Source of the DNA: Frankiaceae bacterium
GTDB taxonomy: Bacteria > Actinomycetota > Actinomycetes > Mycobacteriales > SCTD01
Direction of reading: 5' to 3'
DNA: 64,000 bases
Assembly: GCA_016650445.1 (NCBI GenBank)
Contig: JAENVS010000041.1
Coordinates: 1-64,000 of the forward strand
The notes beneath the pieces are model-generated. The model had not been told where the DNA came from and did not search any database. It was given only the letters and a program-made list of their open reading frames with translations. Both the position numbers and the translations under genes were made by a program. This document shows, one piece after another, positions 54,727 to 64,000 of the stretch (the stretch's first letter is position 1; each line of letters starts with the position of its first letter).

Positions 54727-55647
54727 TCAGCCCGCCGGGATGCGGTGCGGTGTGCGGAGGCGATCCGCCACCGATCCGCACGCCTCGACGAGTGCCGGCA
54801 CGAACGCCTCCGCCTTCAGCACGAGCGCCGCATGACCGCCGTTGACCTCGTGCACCGTCGCACCGGGGATCGCCGCCGCCAGGCGGTGCTGCCGGCGTAC
54901 CGGAATGGTGTGGTCCTTCGTCGTGGCGACAACAGCAGTCGGAACCGCGACGTCACCGATCCACGGAGCCGAGTTGAACCGGCCGAGCTCGCGCAGCACC
55001 GCCGGCATCGACCACGCACTCGTGCTGCGGAACTCCGCGAGGCCCCAGTTGCGCGTCGACTCCCCGGGCGAGCAGGGCACCTCGGGCAGCGTGATGGCGA
55101 CCCGCTCGACGCGCTTGCGCACGTACGGCGACAACGGCACCATCGCCGCGGTCATCAACGGGAAGAAGAACTTCTCCCGACGCGCACCGCGGAAGTTGCG
55201 CGCCGTCGCGCACAGCACGAGGCCCTCGACGCGATGGGGGTGCCGCTTCCACACCAGCTGCGCGACGAGCCCGCCCATCGAGTAGCCGACGGCGGTGAAG
55301 CGGTCGATGCCGAGCTCGTCGGCGAGCGCAGTGACGTCGTCAGCGCAGTCCTTGAGCCGGAACTTCTTCGACCTGATGCCGCGGCCGTGCCAACGCTGGT
55401 CGAGCACGACGACGCGGTAGTCCTGCGCGAGGACGAGGATCGACGGGAACCAGCTCAGGTAGCCGGTGCAGCCCAGGGCGTGCAGCAAGATCAGCGTCGG
55501 CGCATCGGGCGGGCCGGGGACGTCGACGACGAACGTGCGACCGCGCCCGGGCAGGTCGACCATGCGCCCGTCGGGCAGGTTGGCCGCGGGCTGCGGTGCC
55601 GAGAGCAGCCGGCTGAGGGCGCGGGCAGCTAGGGCGCGGCGGTCCAC
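54727..55647 (-). CDS. alpha/beta hydrolase
   Basis: LILLHALGCTGYLSWFPSI; VVLDQRWHGRG; VGYSMGGLVAQL; HAALVLKAEAFVPAL. Confidence 0.9.
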   Translation of the reverse strand: MDRRALAARALSRLLSAPQPAANLPDGRMVDLPGRGRTFVVDVPGPPDAPTLILLHALGCTGYLSWFPSILVLAQDYRVVVLDQRWHGRGIRSKKFRLKDCADDVTALADELGIDRFTAVGYSMGGLVAQLVWKRHPHRVEGLVLCATARNFRGARREKFFFPLMTAAMVPLSPYVRKRVERVAITLPEVPCSPGESTRNWGLAEFRSTSAWSMPAVLRELGRFNSAPWIGDVAVPTAVVATTKDHTIPVRRQHRLAAAIPGATVHEVNGGHAALVLKAEAFVPALVEACGSVADRLRTPHRIPAG

Positions 55648-55670
55648 GTCACCTCCGGTCGTCACAAGCA

Positions 55671-55684
55671 AGCAAGCGCTTGGT
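55671..55684. promoter_or_regulatory. palindromic TetR-type operator matching recalled KstR2 consensus AnCAAGnnCTTGnT
   Basis: AGCAAGCGCTTGGT immediately upstream of the alpha/beta hydrolase start. Confidence 0.5.
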
Positions 55685-55710
55685 TTGACAGTACGCCGAG
55701 CCCGCGGCGA

Positions 55711-57141
55711 TCAGGTCGAGGCGCCGTCGGGCGCGCCGGTGGCAGCCGAGAGCTCGGCCAGGGCCGGTGCGAGGTGCTTCACGAGTCCGGGGAGGTCAGG
55801 CAGCGTGTCGGGGCAGGCGAGCGCTGAGAAGTTGAGCCGGTCGAGGTAGGACCAGACCGTGATGTTCAGCCCGATGCCCTCCATGATCGGGCCGACCGAG
55901 TAGAGGTCGGTGAGCCGGGCCGCGCCGACCGTCACGGGCTCGGTCGGGCCGGGGACGTTGGAGACCACGACGTTGAACGGCGCCCTGTGGTGGTCGGCAC
56001 CGCCGAGACGTGAGTAGAGGCGCATGAACCCGGTGAACAGGGCCGGCGGGGTGTACTGCACCCAGTCCTCGAGCATCTTCAGACCGAGCGTCTCCTGCAC
56101 CACCTTGGCCTGCGCGGTCACCTGCGCGATGGCCTGCAGCCGCTCGATGGGGTCCTTCACGTCGGTGCACAGCGACGTGAACATGTTGGACACGCGGTTG
56201 CCCGCGAGCCGAGGGATCGCGCCGGCGCGGTCCGTGCCGACCGGTATGCCGGCTGTCAACGAGCTCGACGGGTGCTCGCCCTGCTCCTCGAGCCAGGCGA
56301 CCAGCGCGCCGGCCACGACGCCGAGGACGACGTCGTTGAACGTGACGCCGGTCGCCTTGCGCACCGCGCGCAGGGTGGGCAGCGACAGCGACGCGGTCGC
56401 GAAGGAGCGTCGAGCCGAGATCGAGCCGTTGAAGGACACCTTCGGGGTGTCGAGGATCGGCCGCGGAGGGATCACCGGCATGTCCCGCCTGCGCCGTACG
56501 AGATGGAGAACGCTGCGCAACGTGCGCCACAGCAGGGCCGGCAGGTGCAGGAGCTGGCGTCCCTGGTCACGCGCGGCATGCCCGACGAGCTGGCGCGGTC
56601 GCGGGGTCTCCTCCGGCTCCCACGCCGGCAGGTCGAGCGGGCGGTCGGTGTCCATGACGTTGGCGAGCAGCGCCGACGCCGCCGCTCCGTCCGCAACCGC
56701 GTGGTGGATCTTCGCGACGACGCCGATCGTGCCGTCGGCGAGCCCCTCCAGGACGGCGATCTCCCAGAGCGGCCGGCTTCGGTCGAGCCGCGTGCTGGCG
56801 AGCCTGCCGATGACCTGCTCGACCTCGCGCTGCGTCCCGGGGCTCGGCACGACGACGCGGCGAAGGTGGCGGGGCACGTCGACGGCCTCGTCCTCGACCC
56901 ACACCGGGTGGTGCAGCCGGAAAGGCACGGTGCGCAGCCGACGGCGAAACGGCGGCAGCAGGTGCAGCCGCTCGGCGAGGCCGGCCGTGAAGGCCTCGTA
57001 GCTGTAGCCGCCGGGCACCCCCGAGACGTCGAGGAAGCTGACCTTCAGCGTGTGCATGTGCTGCGTCGGCGTCTCCATGTAGAGGAAGCCGGCGTCGACA
57101 CCGGGGAGCCGCTCGGCCACGACGAACCCCTTCCCGCTCAC
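55711..57141 (-). CDS. wax ester synthase/diacylglycerol acyltransferase (WS/DGAT)
   Basis: LPGVDAGFLYMETPTQHMHTLKV; HHAVADG (canonical HHxxxDG); NVVVSNVPGP. Confidence 0.93.
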   Translation of the reverse strand: MSGKGFVVAERLPGVDAGFLYMETPTQHMHTLKVSFLDVSGVPGGYSYEAFTAGLAERLHLLPPFRRRLRTVPFRLHHPVWVEDEAVDVPRHLRRVVVPSPGTQREVEQVIGRLASTRLDRSRPLWEIAVLEGLADGTIGVVAKIHHAVADGAAASALLANVMDTDRPLDLPAWEPEETPRPRQLVGHAARDQGRQLLHLPALLWRTLRSVLHLVRRRRDMPVIPPRPILDTPKVSFNGSISARRSFATASLSLPTLRAVRKATGVTFNDVVLGVVAGALVAWLEEQGEHPSSSLTAGIPVGTDRAGAIPRLAGNRVSNMFTSLCTDVKDPIERLQAIAQVTAQAKVVQETLGLKMLEDWVQYTPPALFTGFMRLYSRLGGADHHRAPFNVVVSNVPGPTEPVTVGAARLTDLYSVGPIMEGIGLNITVWSYLDRLNFSALACPDTLPDLPGLVKHLAPALAELSAATGAPDGAST

Positions 57142-57189
57142 CGGGACCGCGCCGCAGGAAGGCCGGTCCCTCTGCGGCATCATGCCCGG

Positions 57190-58299
57190 GTGACAGCCGG
57201 CGTCCAGGACGAGCGTCTGGCCGCCCTGCTGGGACGGGCCGCCCGCGAGGTCGACGCCGGCCGCCTCCCGTCCTGCCAGCTGGCCGTCGCCCGCAAGGGA
57301 GAGCTCCTCAACGTCACCACGCTCGGCGCCGCGACCGACGACAGCCGATACCTGACGTTCTCGGTCACGAAGTCACTCGTGGCGGCTGCGGTGTGGGTAG
57401 CCATCGCCGACGAGGCACTGGGCCCCGCGACCCGGGTGTGCGAGCACGTGCCGTCGTTCGCGCGGCCCGGCTTCGACGCGGTCACGCTCGAGCACCTGCT
57501 CACCCACACGGCCGGCTTCCCGCGCGCACCCCTGCCGCCCCTGGAAGGCGCAACGTCGCAGGGCCGGGCGGCGTGGTTCGAGAAGTGGCGCCTGGAGTGG
57601 GAGCCGGGGACGCGCACGGAGTACTCCCCCACGGCCGGCCACTGGGTGGTGGCCGAGCTGCTGGAGCAGGCCACCGGCACGGACTACCGGACATTCGTCG
57701 CGGAACGGGTGCTGGCTCCGCTCGGCCTGCACCGGCTGCGTCTCGGCGTACCGATCGAGGACCAGCGCGACGTCGTCGACACCGTCGGCGTCGGCGCTGA
57801 CGAAGAGGCCGATGACCGTGCCCCCGTCGTCGTGACACTGAGCGGCCTGCTGGAGATGGACCGCCCCGACGTACGTGCCGTCGGTGTGCCGGGGGCCGGC
57901 GCCGTCTCGACGGCGGCCGACATCGCGCTGCTGTATCAGGCCTTCCTGCACAACCCGGGTGGGCTGTGGGACCCCGCGGTCCTGGCGGATGCGACTGGTC
58001 GGATCCGCAACGCCCTGCCGGACCCGTGGACGAAGGTGGCCGCGAACCGGTCGCTCGGGCTCGTCATCGCGGGTGACGACGGCAACGCGGCGATGCGCGA
58101 CGCCCTGGGTCGCAGCGTCGGTCCGCGGGCGTTCGGCGCGTCCGGTGCGAGCGGTCAGGTGGCGTGGGCCGACCCCGAGAGCGGGCTGTCGTTCTGCTAC
58201 CTCACCAACGGGCTGGAGGCCGACCAGGTGCGGTCTTTCATGCGGTCGTCGTCGATGTCCACTTTGGCCGGGCGGTTGCTTCTAGAGTCCGCTTCATGA
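57190..58299 (+). CDS. serine hydrolase (beta-lactamase/esterase family)
   Basis: FSVTKSLVAAA (SxxK); YSPTAGHWVVAELLEQATG; EHLLTHTAGFP. Confidence 0.9.
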   Translation: MTAGVQDERLAALLGRAAREVDAGRLPSCQLAVARKGELLNVTTLGAATDDSRYLTFSVTKSLVAAAVWVAIADEALGPATRVCEHVPSFARPGFDAVTLEHLLTHTAGFPRAPLPPLEGATSQGRAAWFEKWRLEWEPGTRTEYSPTAGHWVVAELLEQATGTDYRTFVAERVLAPLGLHRLRLGVPIEDQRDVVDTVGVGADEEADDRAPVVVTLSGLLEMDRPDVRAVGVPGAGAVSTAADIALLYQAFLHNPGGLWDPAVLADATGRIRNALPDPWTKVAANRSLGLVIAGDDGNAAMRDALGRSVGPRAFGASGASGQVAWADPESGLSFCYLTNGLEADQVRSFMRSSSMSTLAGRLLLESAS

Positions 58300-59906
58300 C
58301 CGACAACCCGGCGGCCTTCAACCTGGCCGACCTCTACGAGGCGGTCGCCGACGCCGCCCCCGACCGCGAGGTGCTGGTCTGCGGCGATCGGCGCCTCACG
58401 CACCGCCAGCTCGAGGAGCGCGCCAACCGGCTGGCCAACGCGCTCGCGTCCCGCGGCGTCGGCGCGGGCGACACCGTCGGACTGCAGCTGGCCAACGGCA
58501 CGGAGTACGTCGAGGGCATGCTCGCCGCGTTCAAGCTGCGGGCGATCCCGGTCAACATCAACTACCGGTACGTCGAGCGCGAGCTGCGCTACCTCTACGA
58601 GGACTCCGGCATCGTCGCCCTCATCCATCACCGGGGGTTCGGCGATCGCGTCGCGCATTCGCTCGACCAACCGCTGAAGGCGTTGCTGACGGTGGACGAC
58701 GGCAGCGACACCCCTCTGCCCGAGAACGCAGAGCCGTACGACGACGTCCTTGCCGCCGCCGGTCCCGACCGCCCGGTCGTCGACGGCCGCTCGAGCGACG
58801 ACCTCTACCTGATCTACACCGGCGGCACGACGGGCATGCCCAAGGGCGTCGTCTGGCGGCACGAGGACATCTTCAAGTCGGCGATGGGTGGCGGCGACCT
58901 GACGCAGGGCGGCGACTACGTCAGCGGTCCGAAGGAGCTCGCGGAGCGGCTCCCGGAGAACGGCATCGTCGCCCTCGCGGGCCCGCCGCTGATGCACGCC
59001 GCGGCGCACTGGCTGACGTTCCACCAGCTCTTCACCGGCGGCACGGTGGTCCTGATGCCGCTCGGTCGCTTCGACCCGGCCGAGGTGTGGGACACCATCG
59101 CCCGCGAGCGGGTGTTCAACATCGTGCTCGTCGGCGACGCGATGGTGAAGCCGCTGCTCGACGAGATCGAGCAGTACCCCGACGCGCACAACACCGACGG
59201 CTTGTGGGTCGTCGCGTCCAGCGGCGCACCGCTGTCGCAGCACACCAAGGACCGCCTCAACGTGCTGCTCCCCGGCCGGATGCTCGTCGACTCGCTCGGC
59301 TCGTCCGAGACCGGGGTCCTCGGCGCGAAGGGCGGCCAGGGCGGCGCGACGTTCCAGCTCAACGAGCACACGTCGGTGCTCGACGCAGACGGTCACAAGC
59401 TGTCGCCGGGTGACGGCCGCACCGGTCGCGTCGCGCGTCGAGGCCACGTGCCGCTGCGCTACCACAACGACCCCGAGAAGAGCGCGGCGACGTTCGTCGA
59501 GGTCGACGGCGAGCGGTGGGCGCTGACCGGTGACGAGGCCATGCTCGAGAGCGACGGGACGGTGAAGATGCTCGGTCGCGGGTCGCAGTGCATCAACACC
59601 GGTGGGGAGAAGGTCTACCCCGAGGAGGTCGAGGAGCCGATCAAGGCGCACGACGCTGTCGACGACGCGCTCGTCGTCGGCGTGCCCGACGAGCGCTGGG
59701 GAGAGCGGGTCGTCGCCGTCGTACAGACTGTTCCTGGTTCGACGCTCGACCTCGCCGCGCTGCAGGAGCACGTGCGGTCGTCGGTCGCCGGCTACAAGAT
59801 CCCGCGCGACCTCGTCCTCGTCGACAAGGTCGTCCGTTCGCCCGCCGGGAAGGCCGACTACCGCTGGGCCAAGGAGCACGCAATCAGCTCATTGAAGGTG
59901 ACGTGA
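58296..59906 (+). CDS. acyl-CoA synthetase (AMP-binding)
   Basis: LYLIYTGGTTGMPKGVVWRHED; INTGGEKVYPEEVEEPIKAHDAVDDALVVGVPDERWGERVVAVVQ. Confidence 0.94.
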   Translation: MTDNPAAFNLADLYEAVADAAPDREVLVCGDRRLTHRQLEERANRLANALASRGVGAGDTVGLQLANGTEYVEGMLAAFKLRAIPVNINYRYVERELRYLYEDSGIVALIHHRGFGDRVAHSLDQPLKALLTVDDGSDTPLPENAEPYDDVLAAAGPDRPVVDGRSSDDLYLIYTGGTTGMPKGVVWRHEDIFKSAMGGGDLTQGGDYVSGPKELAERLPENGIVALAGPPLMHAAAHWLTFHQLFTGGTVVLMPLGRFDPAEVWDTIARERVFNIVLVGDAMVKPLLDEIEQYPDAHNTDGLWVVASSGAPLSQHTKDRLNVLLPGRMLVDSLGSSETGVLGAKGGQGGATFQLNEHTSVLDADGHKLSPGDGRTGRVARRGHVPLRYHNDPEKSAATFVEVDGERWALTGDEAMLESDGTVKMLGRGSQCINTGGEKVYPEEVEEPIKAHDAVDDALVVGVPDERWGERVVAVVQTVPGSTLDLAALQEHVRSSVAGYKIPRDLVLVDKVVRSPAGKADYRWAKEHAISSLKVT

Positions 59907-61309
59907 TGGACCAGCTCTCGGCGATGGACGCGTCGTTCCTCTACATCGAGGCCCCGACCGTCCCGCAGCACGTCCTCGGGGTCATGCTCTTCGACGCGGC
60001 TGGGTCGGAGGGTCGCTTCTCGTACGAGGGGTTCCGCGAGGTGCTCGAGGAGCGCATCCACCTGCTGCCGGCGTTCGAGCGCCGCCTCGTGCAGGTGCCG
60101 CTGCACATGGACCACCCGTACTGGATCCACGACCCCGACGTCGACCTCGACGCGCACCTGCACCGCGCGACGCTGCGCGGCCCCGGCGACCTGCACACGC
60201 TCGGAGAGCTCGTCGGCGAGATCGGCGCGGAGCTGCTCGACCGCAGCCGGCCGCTGTGGGAGCTGTGGCTCGTCGACGGGCTGGCGACCGGCCAGGTCGC
60301 ACTCGTCGCGAAGATGCACCACTCGACCCTGTACGGCGCAGCCGGGGCCGACATGATGGCCCACCTGCTCGACTTCGGTCCGGAGGGCCGGGAGATCGAG
60401 CCCCCGCCGCCGGCCCGTGAGGAGAGCGAGCCGTCGATGATGTCGCTCGTCGCGCGCGCCGCCTTCAACACCGCACGCCGCCCGGTGCGCGGCGCGCAGG
60501 CGCTGGTCGGGTCGACCAAACGACTCGGTCAGATGGGCGGCATGGTGGGCCGTGCGATCACCAAGAGCTCGCCGGTCACGCTGCCGTTCATGGCGCCGAA
60601 GGTCGCCTACATCAACGGCCGGCTGACCGAGCGTCGTGAGGCCGCCTTCACCCGCGTCGACTTCGCCGACATCAAGGCGGTCAAGGAGGCGTTCGGCACC
60701 AAGGTCAACGACGTCGTTCTCGCCGCCGTCACGCAGTCACTGCGGAGCTACCTGGTCAAACGCGATGCGCTGCCGAAGAAGCCACTGGTGGCGAGCGTGC
60801 CGATGAACATCGGTGCCGGCGCGGTCGAGGGCACCGACAAGATCTCCGCGCTGCTCGTGCCGCTCCCTGTCCTGACCGAGGACGCCGTCCAGCAGCTGCG
60901 CGAGGTGGCGGAGTTCAGCCGCAACAGCAAGGGGATGATCGACGCCCTCGGCACCGACTCCATCAGCGACGTGGCCGAGCTCGTGCCGCCGCTGCTGGTG
61001 CTCGGCGGGTCACGGCTGTACGACGGCCTCGGCCTGTCCCGGCTGCACCCGCCGCTGCAGAGCCTCGTCGTCTCGAACATGCCCGGGCCGCCCATACCGC
61101 TCTACTGCGCCGGCGCGCAGGTCGACGCCGTCTACCCCTTCGGGCCGCTGCTTCCCGGAGCGGGGCTCAACATCACGGTGCTGTCCAACATGGGCAACCT
61201 CGACGTCGGTCTGCTCGGCTGCCCCGACCTCGTGCCCGACCTGTGGGAGATCGCCGACGGCTTCCCGGCGGCGGTGGCCGAGCTTCTCGCCGCCGCCCGC
61301 GCGCTGTAG
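59906..61309 (+). CDS. wax ester synthase/DGAT family protein with atypical HHxxxYG motif
   Basis: MDQLSAMDASFLYIEAPTVPQHVLGV; KMHHSTLYGAAGADMMAHLLDF; LVVSNMPGP. Confidence 0.92.
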   Translation: MDQLSAMDASFLYIEAPTVPQHVLGVMLFDAAGSEGRFSYEGFREVLEERIHLLPAFERRLVQVPLHMDHPYWIHDPDVDLDAHLHRATLRGPGDLHTLGELVGEIGAELLDRSRPLWELWLVDGLATGQVALVAKMHHSTLYGAAGADMMAHLLDFGPEGREIEPPPPAREESEPSMMSLVARAAFNTARRPVRGAQALVGSTKRLGQMGGMVGRAITKSSPVTLPFMAPKVAYINGRLTERREAAFTRVDFADIKAVKEAFGTKVNDVVLAAVTQSLRSYLVKRDALPKKPLVASVPMNIGAGAVEGTDKISALLVPLPVLTEDAVQQLREVAEFSRNSKGMIDALGTDSISDVAELVPPLLVLGGSRLYDGLGLSRLHPPLQSLVVSNMPGPPIPLYCAGAQVDAVYPFGPLLPGAGLNITVLSNMGNLDVGLLGCPDLVPDLWEIADGFPAAVAELLAAARAL

Positions 61310-61318
61310 CTGTCCTGG

Positions 61319-61879
61319 TCAGAGGGCGGCGAGCTCGGAGACGAGCCAGCGGCCGTCCACGCGGGTCATCGTCAACCGGACCCGGCTCTGGTCGATGCGC
61401 GTCGTCGGCGTCTTCTCGCCTGGCACCTGCTTCACGGTCGCCTGGTCGACGAACAGCAGCACCACGACGCGATCGCGCCGTGTGTCGATCGCCGCTGCCG
61501 ACCCGACGGTCGCCTGGACGATCGCCTTGAGCTGCTTCGACTGCGGGAGCAAGGTCTTCGCCGTCTTGTCGTACTCCGTGCGGAAGGCACCCGTGGTCGA
61601 GGCTCTCGCTCGCCGGATCGACGCCTCGACCGACCGGTAGTCGTAGCCGAGGATGTCGCTCGCGGCGGCCCGCGCCGCGCTGATGGCCGCCGTCCGCGCG
61701 CTCTCTGTGGCCTCCCGACCCTGGCGCTGCAGCAGGAGCCCACCCAGGACTGCGGCGGCCACGACGCAGAGCACGAGAAGCACCACCGTGACCTGACGGC
61801 CCGTCGCAGCCGACGGCGGCTTGGCCGGGCGAGCGGCGGCGCGTCCGGCGCGATGCCGGCCGCGTGTCGTCTCCGTCAC
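61319..61879 (-). CDS. Mce-associated membrane protein
   Basis: N-terminal TM; AASDILGYDYRSVEASIRRARASTTGAFRTEYDKTAKTLLPQSKQLKAIVQATV. Confidence 0.82.
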   Translation of the reverse strand: MTETTRGRHRAGRAAARPAKPPSAATGRQVTVVLLVLCVVAAAVLGGLLLQRQGREATESARTAAISAARAAASDILGYDYRSVEASIRRARASTTGAFRTEYDKTAKTLLPQSKQLKAIVQATVGSAAAIDTRRDRVVVLLFVDQATVKQVPGEKTPTTRIDQSRVRLTMTRVDGRWLVSELAAL

Positions 61880-62445
61880 TGCGGAAGCCCGGCGAACGCG
61901 ACCGTGCTGACCAGCCAGCGCCCACCGACCTTCACGAGCCGCATGTCCATGCGGTAGTGCTTGACGACGCCGGTATCACCCGACGCGGTGTTGCTCACGG
62001 TCGCGTCGACCGCGATCAGCGCGTCGACCGTGCTGCCCTGTTGCGACTTCACGCCGGCCGCGAGAACGCGCCCCACCGACACCGACTTCTCCTGGCGCAG
62101 GACGCCCGGGAACGACTTCGCCTGCGTCTCGAACTGCGTCTTCAGCGTGCCGGTCGACGCGGCGATGATGCGCGCCAGGTCTCGCTCGGCAGTCACGTGA
62201 CTGATGGTCGTCAGGTTGACGGCCTGCTGCCGGGCCGCCTGCAGCGCGGCCTGTCGCTCGTCGGCCCGCGCGTCCGCGGTGCGGTCGTCGAGGACGGTGA
62301 GGACGATCCCGACCAGCAACCCGCACAGCACGAGCGCCAGCAGGACCGGGAGGGCACGGCGGCGACGCGACCGCGGGGCCTCGACCGGCGCCTCGCCCCA
62401 TCCGGGATCGGTCAGCTCAGCGGTCCCAGGATCAGGGCGCTCCAC
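61876..62445 (-). CDS. Mce-associated membrane protein
   Basis: N-terminal TM; TISHVTAERDLARIIAASTGTLKTQFETQAKSFPGVLRQEKSVSVGRVLAAGVKS. Confidence 0.82.
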   Translation of the reverse strand: MERPDPGTAELTDPGWGEAPVEAPRSRRRRALPVLLALVLCGLLVGIVLTVLDDRTADARADERQAALQAARQQAVNLTTISHVTAERDLARIIAASTGTLKTQFETQAKSFPGVLRQEKSVSVGRVLAAGVKSQQGSTVDALIAVDATVSNTASGDTGVVKHYRMDMRLVKVGGRWLVSTVAFAGLPQ

Positions 62446-63740
62446 GACATGTCCTTCCAAGGGCCGGAGGCGGCCTGGCCGCCCGTCGACGCTAACAGGT
62501 AGGACCCGCCGGACGTCGTCGTCAGCACCGCCGCCGGATCCGCCGGCGTGCCCGGCGGCGTCGGCTCCGGCGACTGCTTGGGCAGGCCGGCGTTGCTCAT
62601 GTACGCCGGGTCGTCACCGAGGCGCTTGCCGTTGGGCTGCGGCGCCTGCCGCGAGCCTCGCGGACCGACCGAGGAGTCCGTCGCCTCCTTGCAGAAGGAG
62701 TTGTAGCGAATCGGCGGGTACGCCAGCTCGGTCGGCAGTCGCCGCTTCGACGGGTCGATGTAGCCCTTCACGCACGGGGGCGTCTCGTACGACGGCGGCA
62801 CCGGTACGCCGAAGCGCGTCGTGCCATTCCCTGGAAACAGGCCATACGACGTTGCGACGATGTAGGGGTAGATGATCAGCACCTGGCGGATGGCAGGGAT
62901 CCGCACGGCTGCGACTTGCCCGACCGATACGAGGTTGCCCAAGGTGATGGGCAGCGTGGCGTCGAGACTGTGGTCCAGCGCCGTGACCTCGGCGGCGGCG
63001 CTGACGCCGCTGTCGAGCAGCTTGCGCAGATCGCCATCGGCACCGCGCAGGGCTGACGTGAACGACGCGAGGCTCCGCGAGAAGGCGACGGTGTCGTTGC
63101 TCAGGTCGTTCTGCGTGTCGAGCACCCGCTGCGCGTCCTCGAGCAGCGTGATCGTCTCCGCCACCCGCTCGTTGCCGGTGCCGACCAGGCTTCCGGTGGC
63201 GTCGAGCAGCCGCTGCAGCGCCGGGCCGGTGTTGGCGAAGCCGGTGCCGAGCTCGTCGACGAGGGTCCTCAGGTCCTCCTTGGGCACGCTGTTCACGAGC
63301 CGGTCGAGGTTGACGAGCAGGGTGGCGGTCGAGACGGGCAGCTCGGTGCTCGCCGCCGGGATGACGCTGTCCTCGCCCAGGTAGGGGCCGTCGTCGGTCT
63401 GCGGCTGCAGGTCGATGTACTGCTCACCCAGCGCAGACCCGTTGCCGATCACGGCACGGACATCGGCGGGCACGCGCGGCTCGGAGTTGAGGTCGAGCTC
63501 GACCCGGATGCCCTTGTCGCGCAGGGTGATCTCCCCGACGCGACCGATCTCGATGCCGCGGTAGGTGACGCTCGCACTCGGGAAGATGCCCCCCGAGTCG
63601 GTGAGGTCGACGTACGCCGTGTAGCTCTGGCCGAGCAGCGTGCGACCAAGGCCGATGTAGTGGATCAGCGTGTACGAGACACCGAAGAGGGTGACCAGCG
63701 CAAACGCCGCCAGCTTGAGCCACACGGTGCGGCCGATCAC
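62412..63740 (-). CDS. MCE family protein (MlaD domain)
   Basis: VIGRTVWLKLAAFALVTLFGVSYTLIHYIGLG; VYLDL-type MCE core YTAYVDLTDSGGIFPSASVTYRGIEIGRVGEI. Confidence 0.92.
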   Translation of the reverse strand: MIGRTVWLKLAAFALVTLFGVSYTLIHYIGLGRTLLGQSYTAYVDLTDSGGIFPSASVTYRGIEIGRVGEITLRDKGIRVELDLNSEPRVPADVRAVIGNGSALGEQYIDLQPQTDDGPYLGEDSVIPAASTELPVSTATLLVNLDRLVNSVPKEDLRTLVDELGTGFANTGPALQRLLDATGSLVGTGNERVAETITLLEDAQRVLDTQNDLSNDTVAFSRSLASFTSALRGADGDLRKLLDSGVSAAAEVTALDHSLDATLPITLGNLVSVGQVAAVRIPAIRQVLIIYPYIVATSYGLFPGNGTTRFGVPVPPSYETPPCVKGYIDPSKRRLPTELAYPPIRYNSFCKEATDSSVGPRGSRQAPQPNGKRLGDDPAYMSNAGLPKQSPEPTPPGTPADPAAVLTTTSGGSYLLASTGGQAASGPWKDMSWSALILGPLS

Positions 63741-64000
63741 CGGAGCACCCCCAGGAGCATGTCGTCGACGGTGCTGCCGCGCAGCCATCGGGACGACAGG
63801 GGTGGGATCGCGGGCAACCCCGGCACCCTGGGCACGGCCGAGGCGGCCGGCGTCGGCGTACCAGCACTCGGAGCCTGAGCCCCGGGTGTGGGCAGCGGAA
63901 CCGGAAGCCCACCGCCGAAGGTGTTCGTCAGCGACGCCGACGAGATGTCAACCGTGAGCGCCAGGTTGCCGTAGTCGCCGAAGTAGCCCTTCTCCACGCC
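63737..64000 (-). CDS. MCE family protein, C-terminal part (runs off right edge)
   Basis: GVEKGYFGDYGNLALTVDISSASLTNTFGGG followed by Pro-rich tail; stop overlaps next mce start. Confidence 0.7.
   Translation of the reverse strand, partial: GVEKGYFGDYGNLALTVDISSASLTNTFGGGLPVPLPTPGAQAPSAGTPTPAASAVPRVPGLPAIPPLSSRWLRGSTVDDMLLGVLR

Noticed and set aside
56272-57189. N-terminal extension of the serine hydrolase ORF
   Set aside because: Antisense to the WS/DGAT gene; beta-lactamase-like homology begins at the GTG at 57190.

Overview
High-GC actinobacterial chromosome segment of about 70 genes, mostly housekeeping and accessory metabolism. Main blocks: (1) serB, a GH13 glucosidase, ferrochelatase and assorted enzymes. 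(2) A selenocysteine system spread over about 13 kb: selA-selB followed by moaA/mobA, a tRNA-Sec (selC, anticodon TCA) and selD. (3) The 3' 31 bp of tRNA-Sec is repeated exactly about 2.1 kb away, bracketing an integrase-less mini-island with two toxin-antitoxin-like pairs. (4) A repetitive LPFTG-anchored surface protein whose ~300-nt leader carries two copies of a conserved, apparently structured element (candidate tandem cis-regulatory RNA). (5) A suf Fe-S operon with a 359-codon LAGLIDADG-type intein in sufB. (6) A lipid block (two WS/DGAT genes, acyl-CoA synthetase, esterase-like genes) running into an mce operon cut by the right edge. The best candidates for undescribed biology are the tandem leader element and the tRNA-Sec mini-island. 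All calls are from reading the sequence and recalled family knowledge; no database search or folding program was run.
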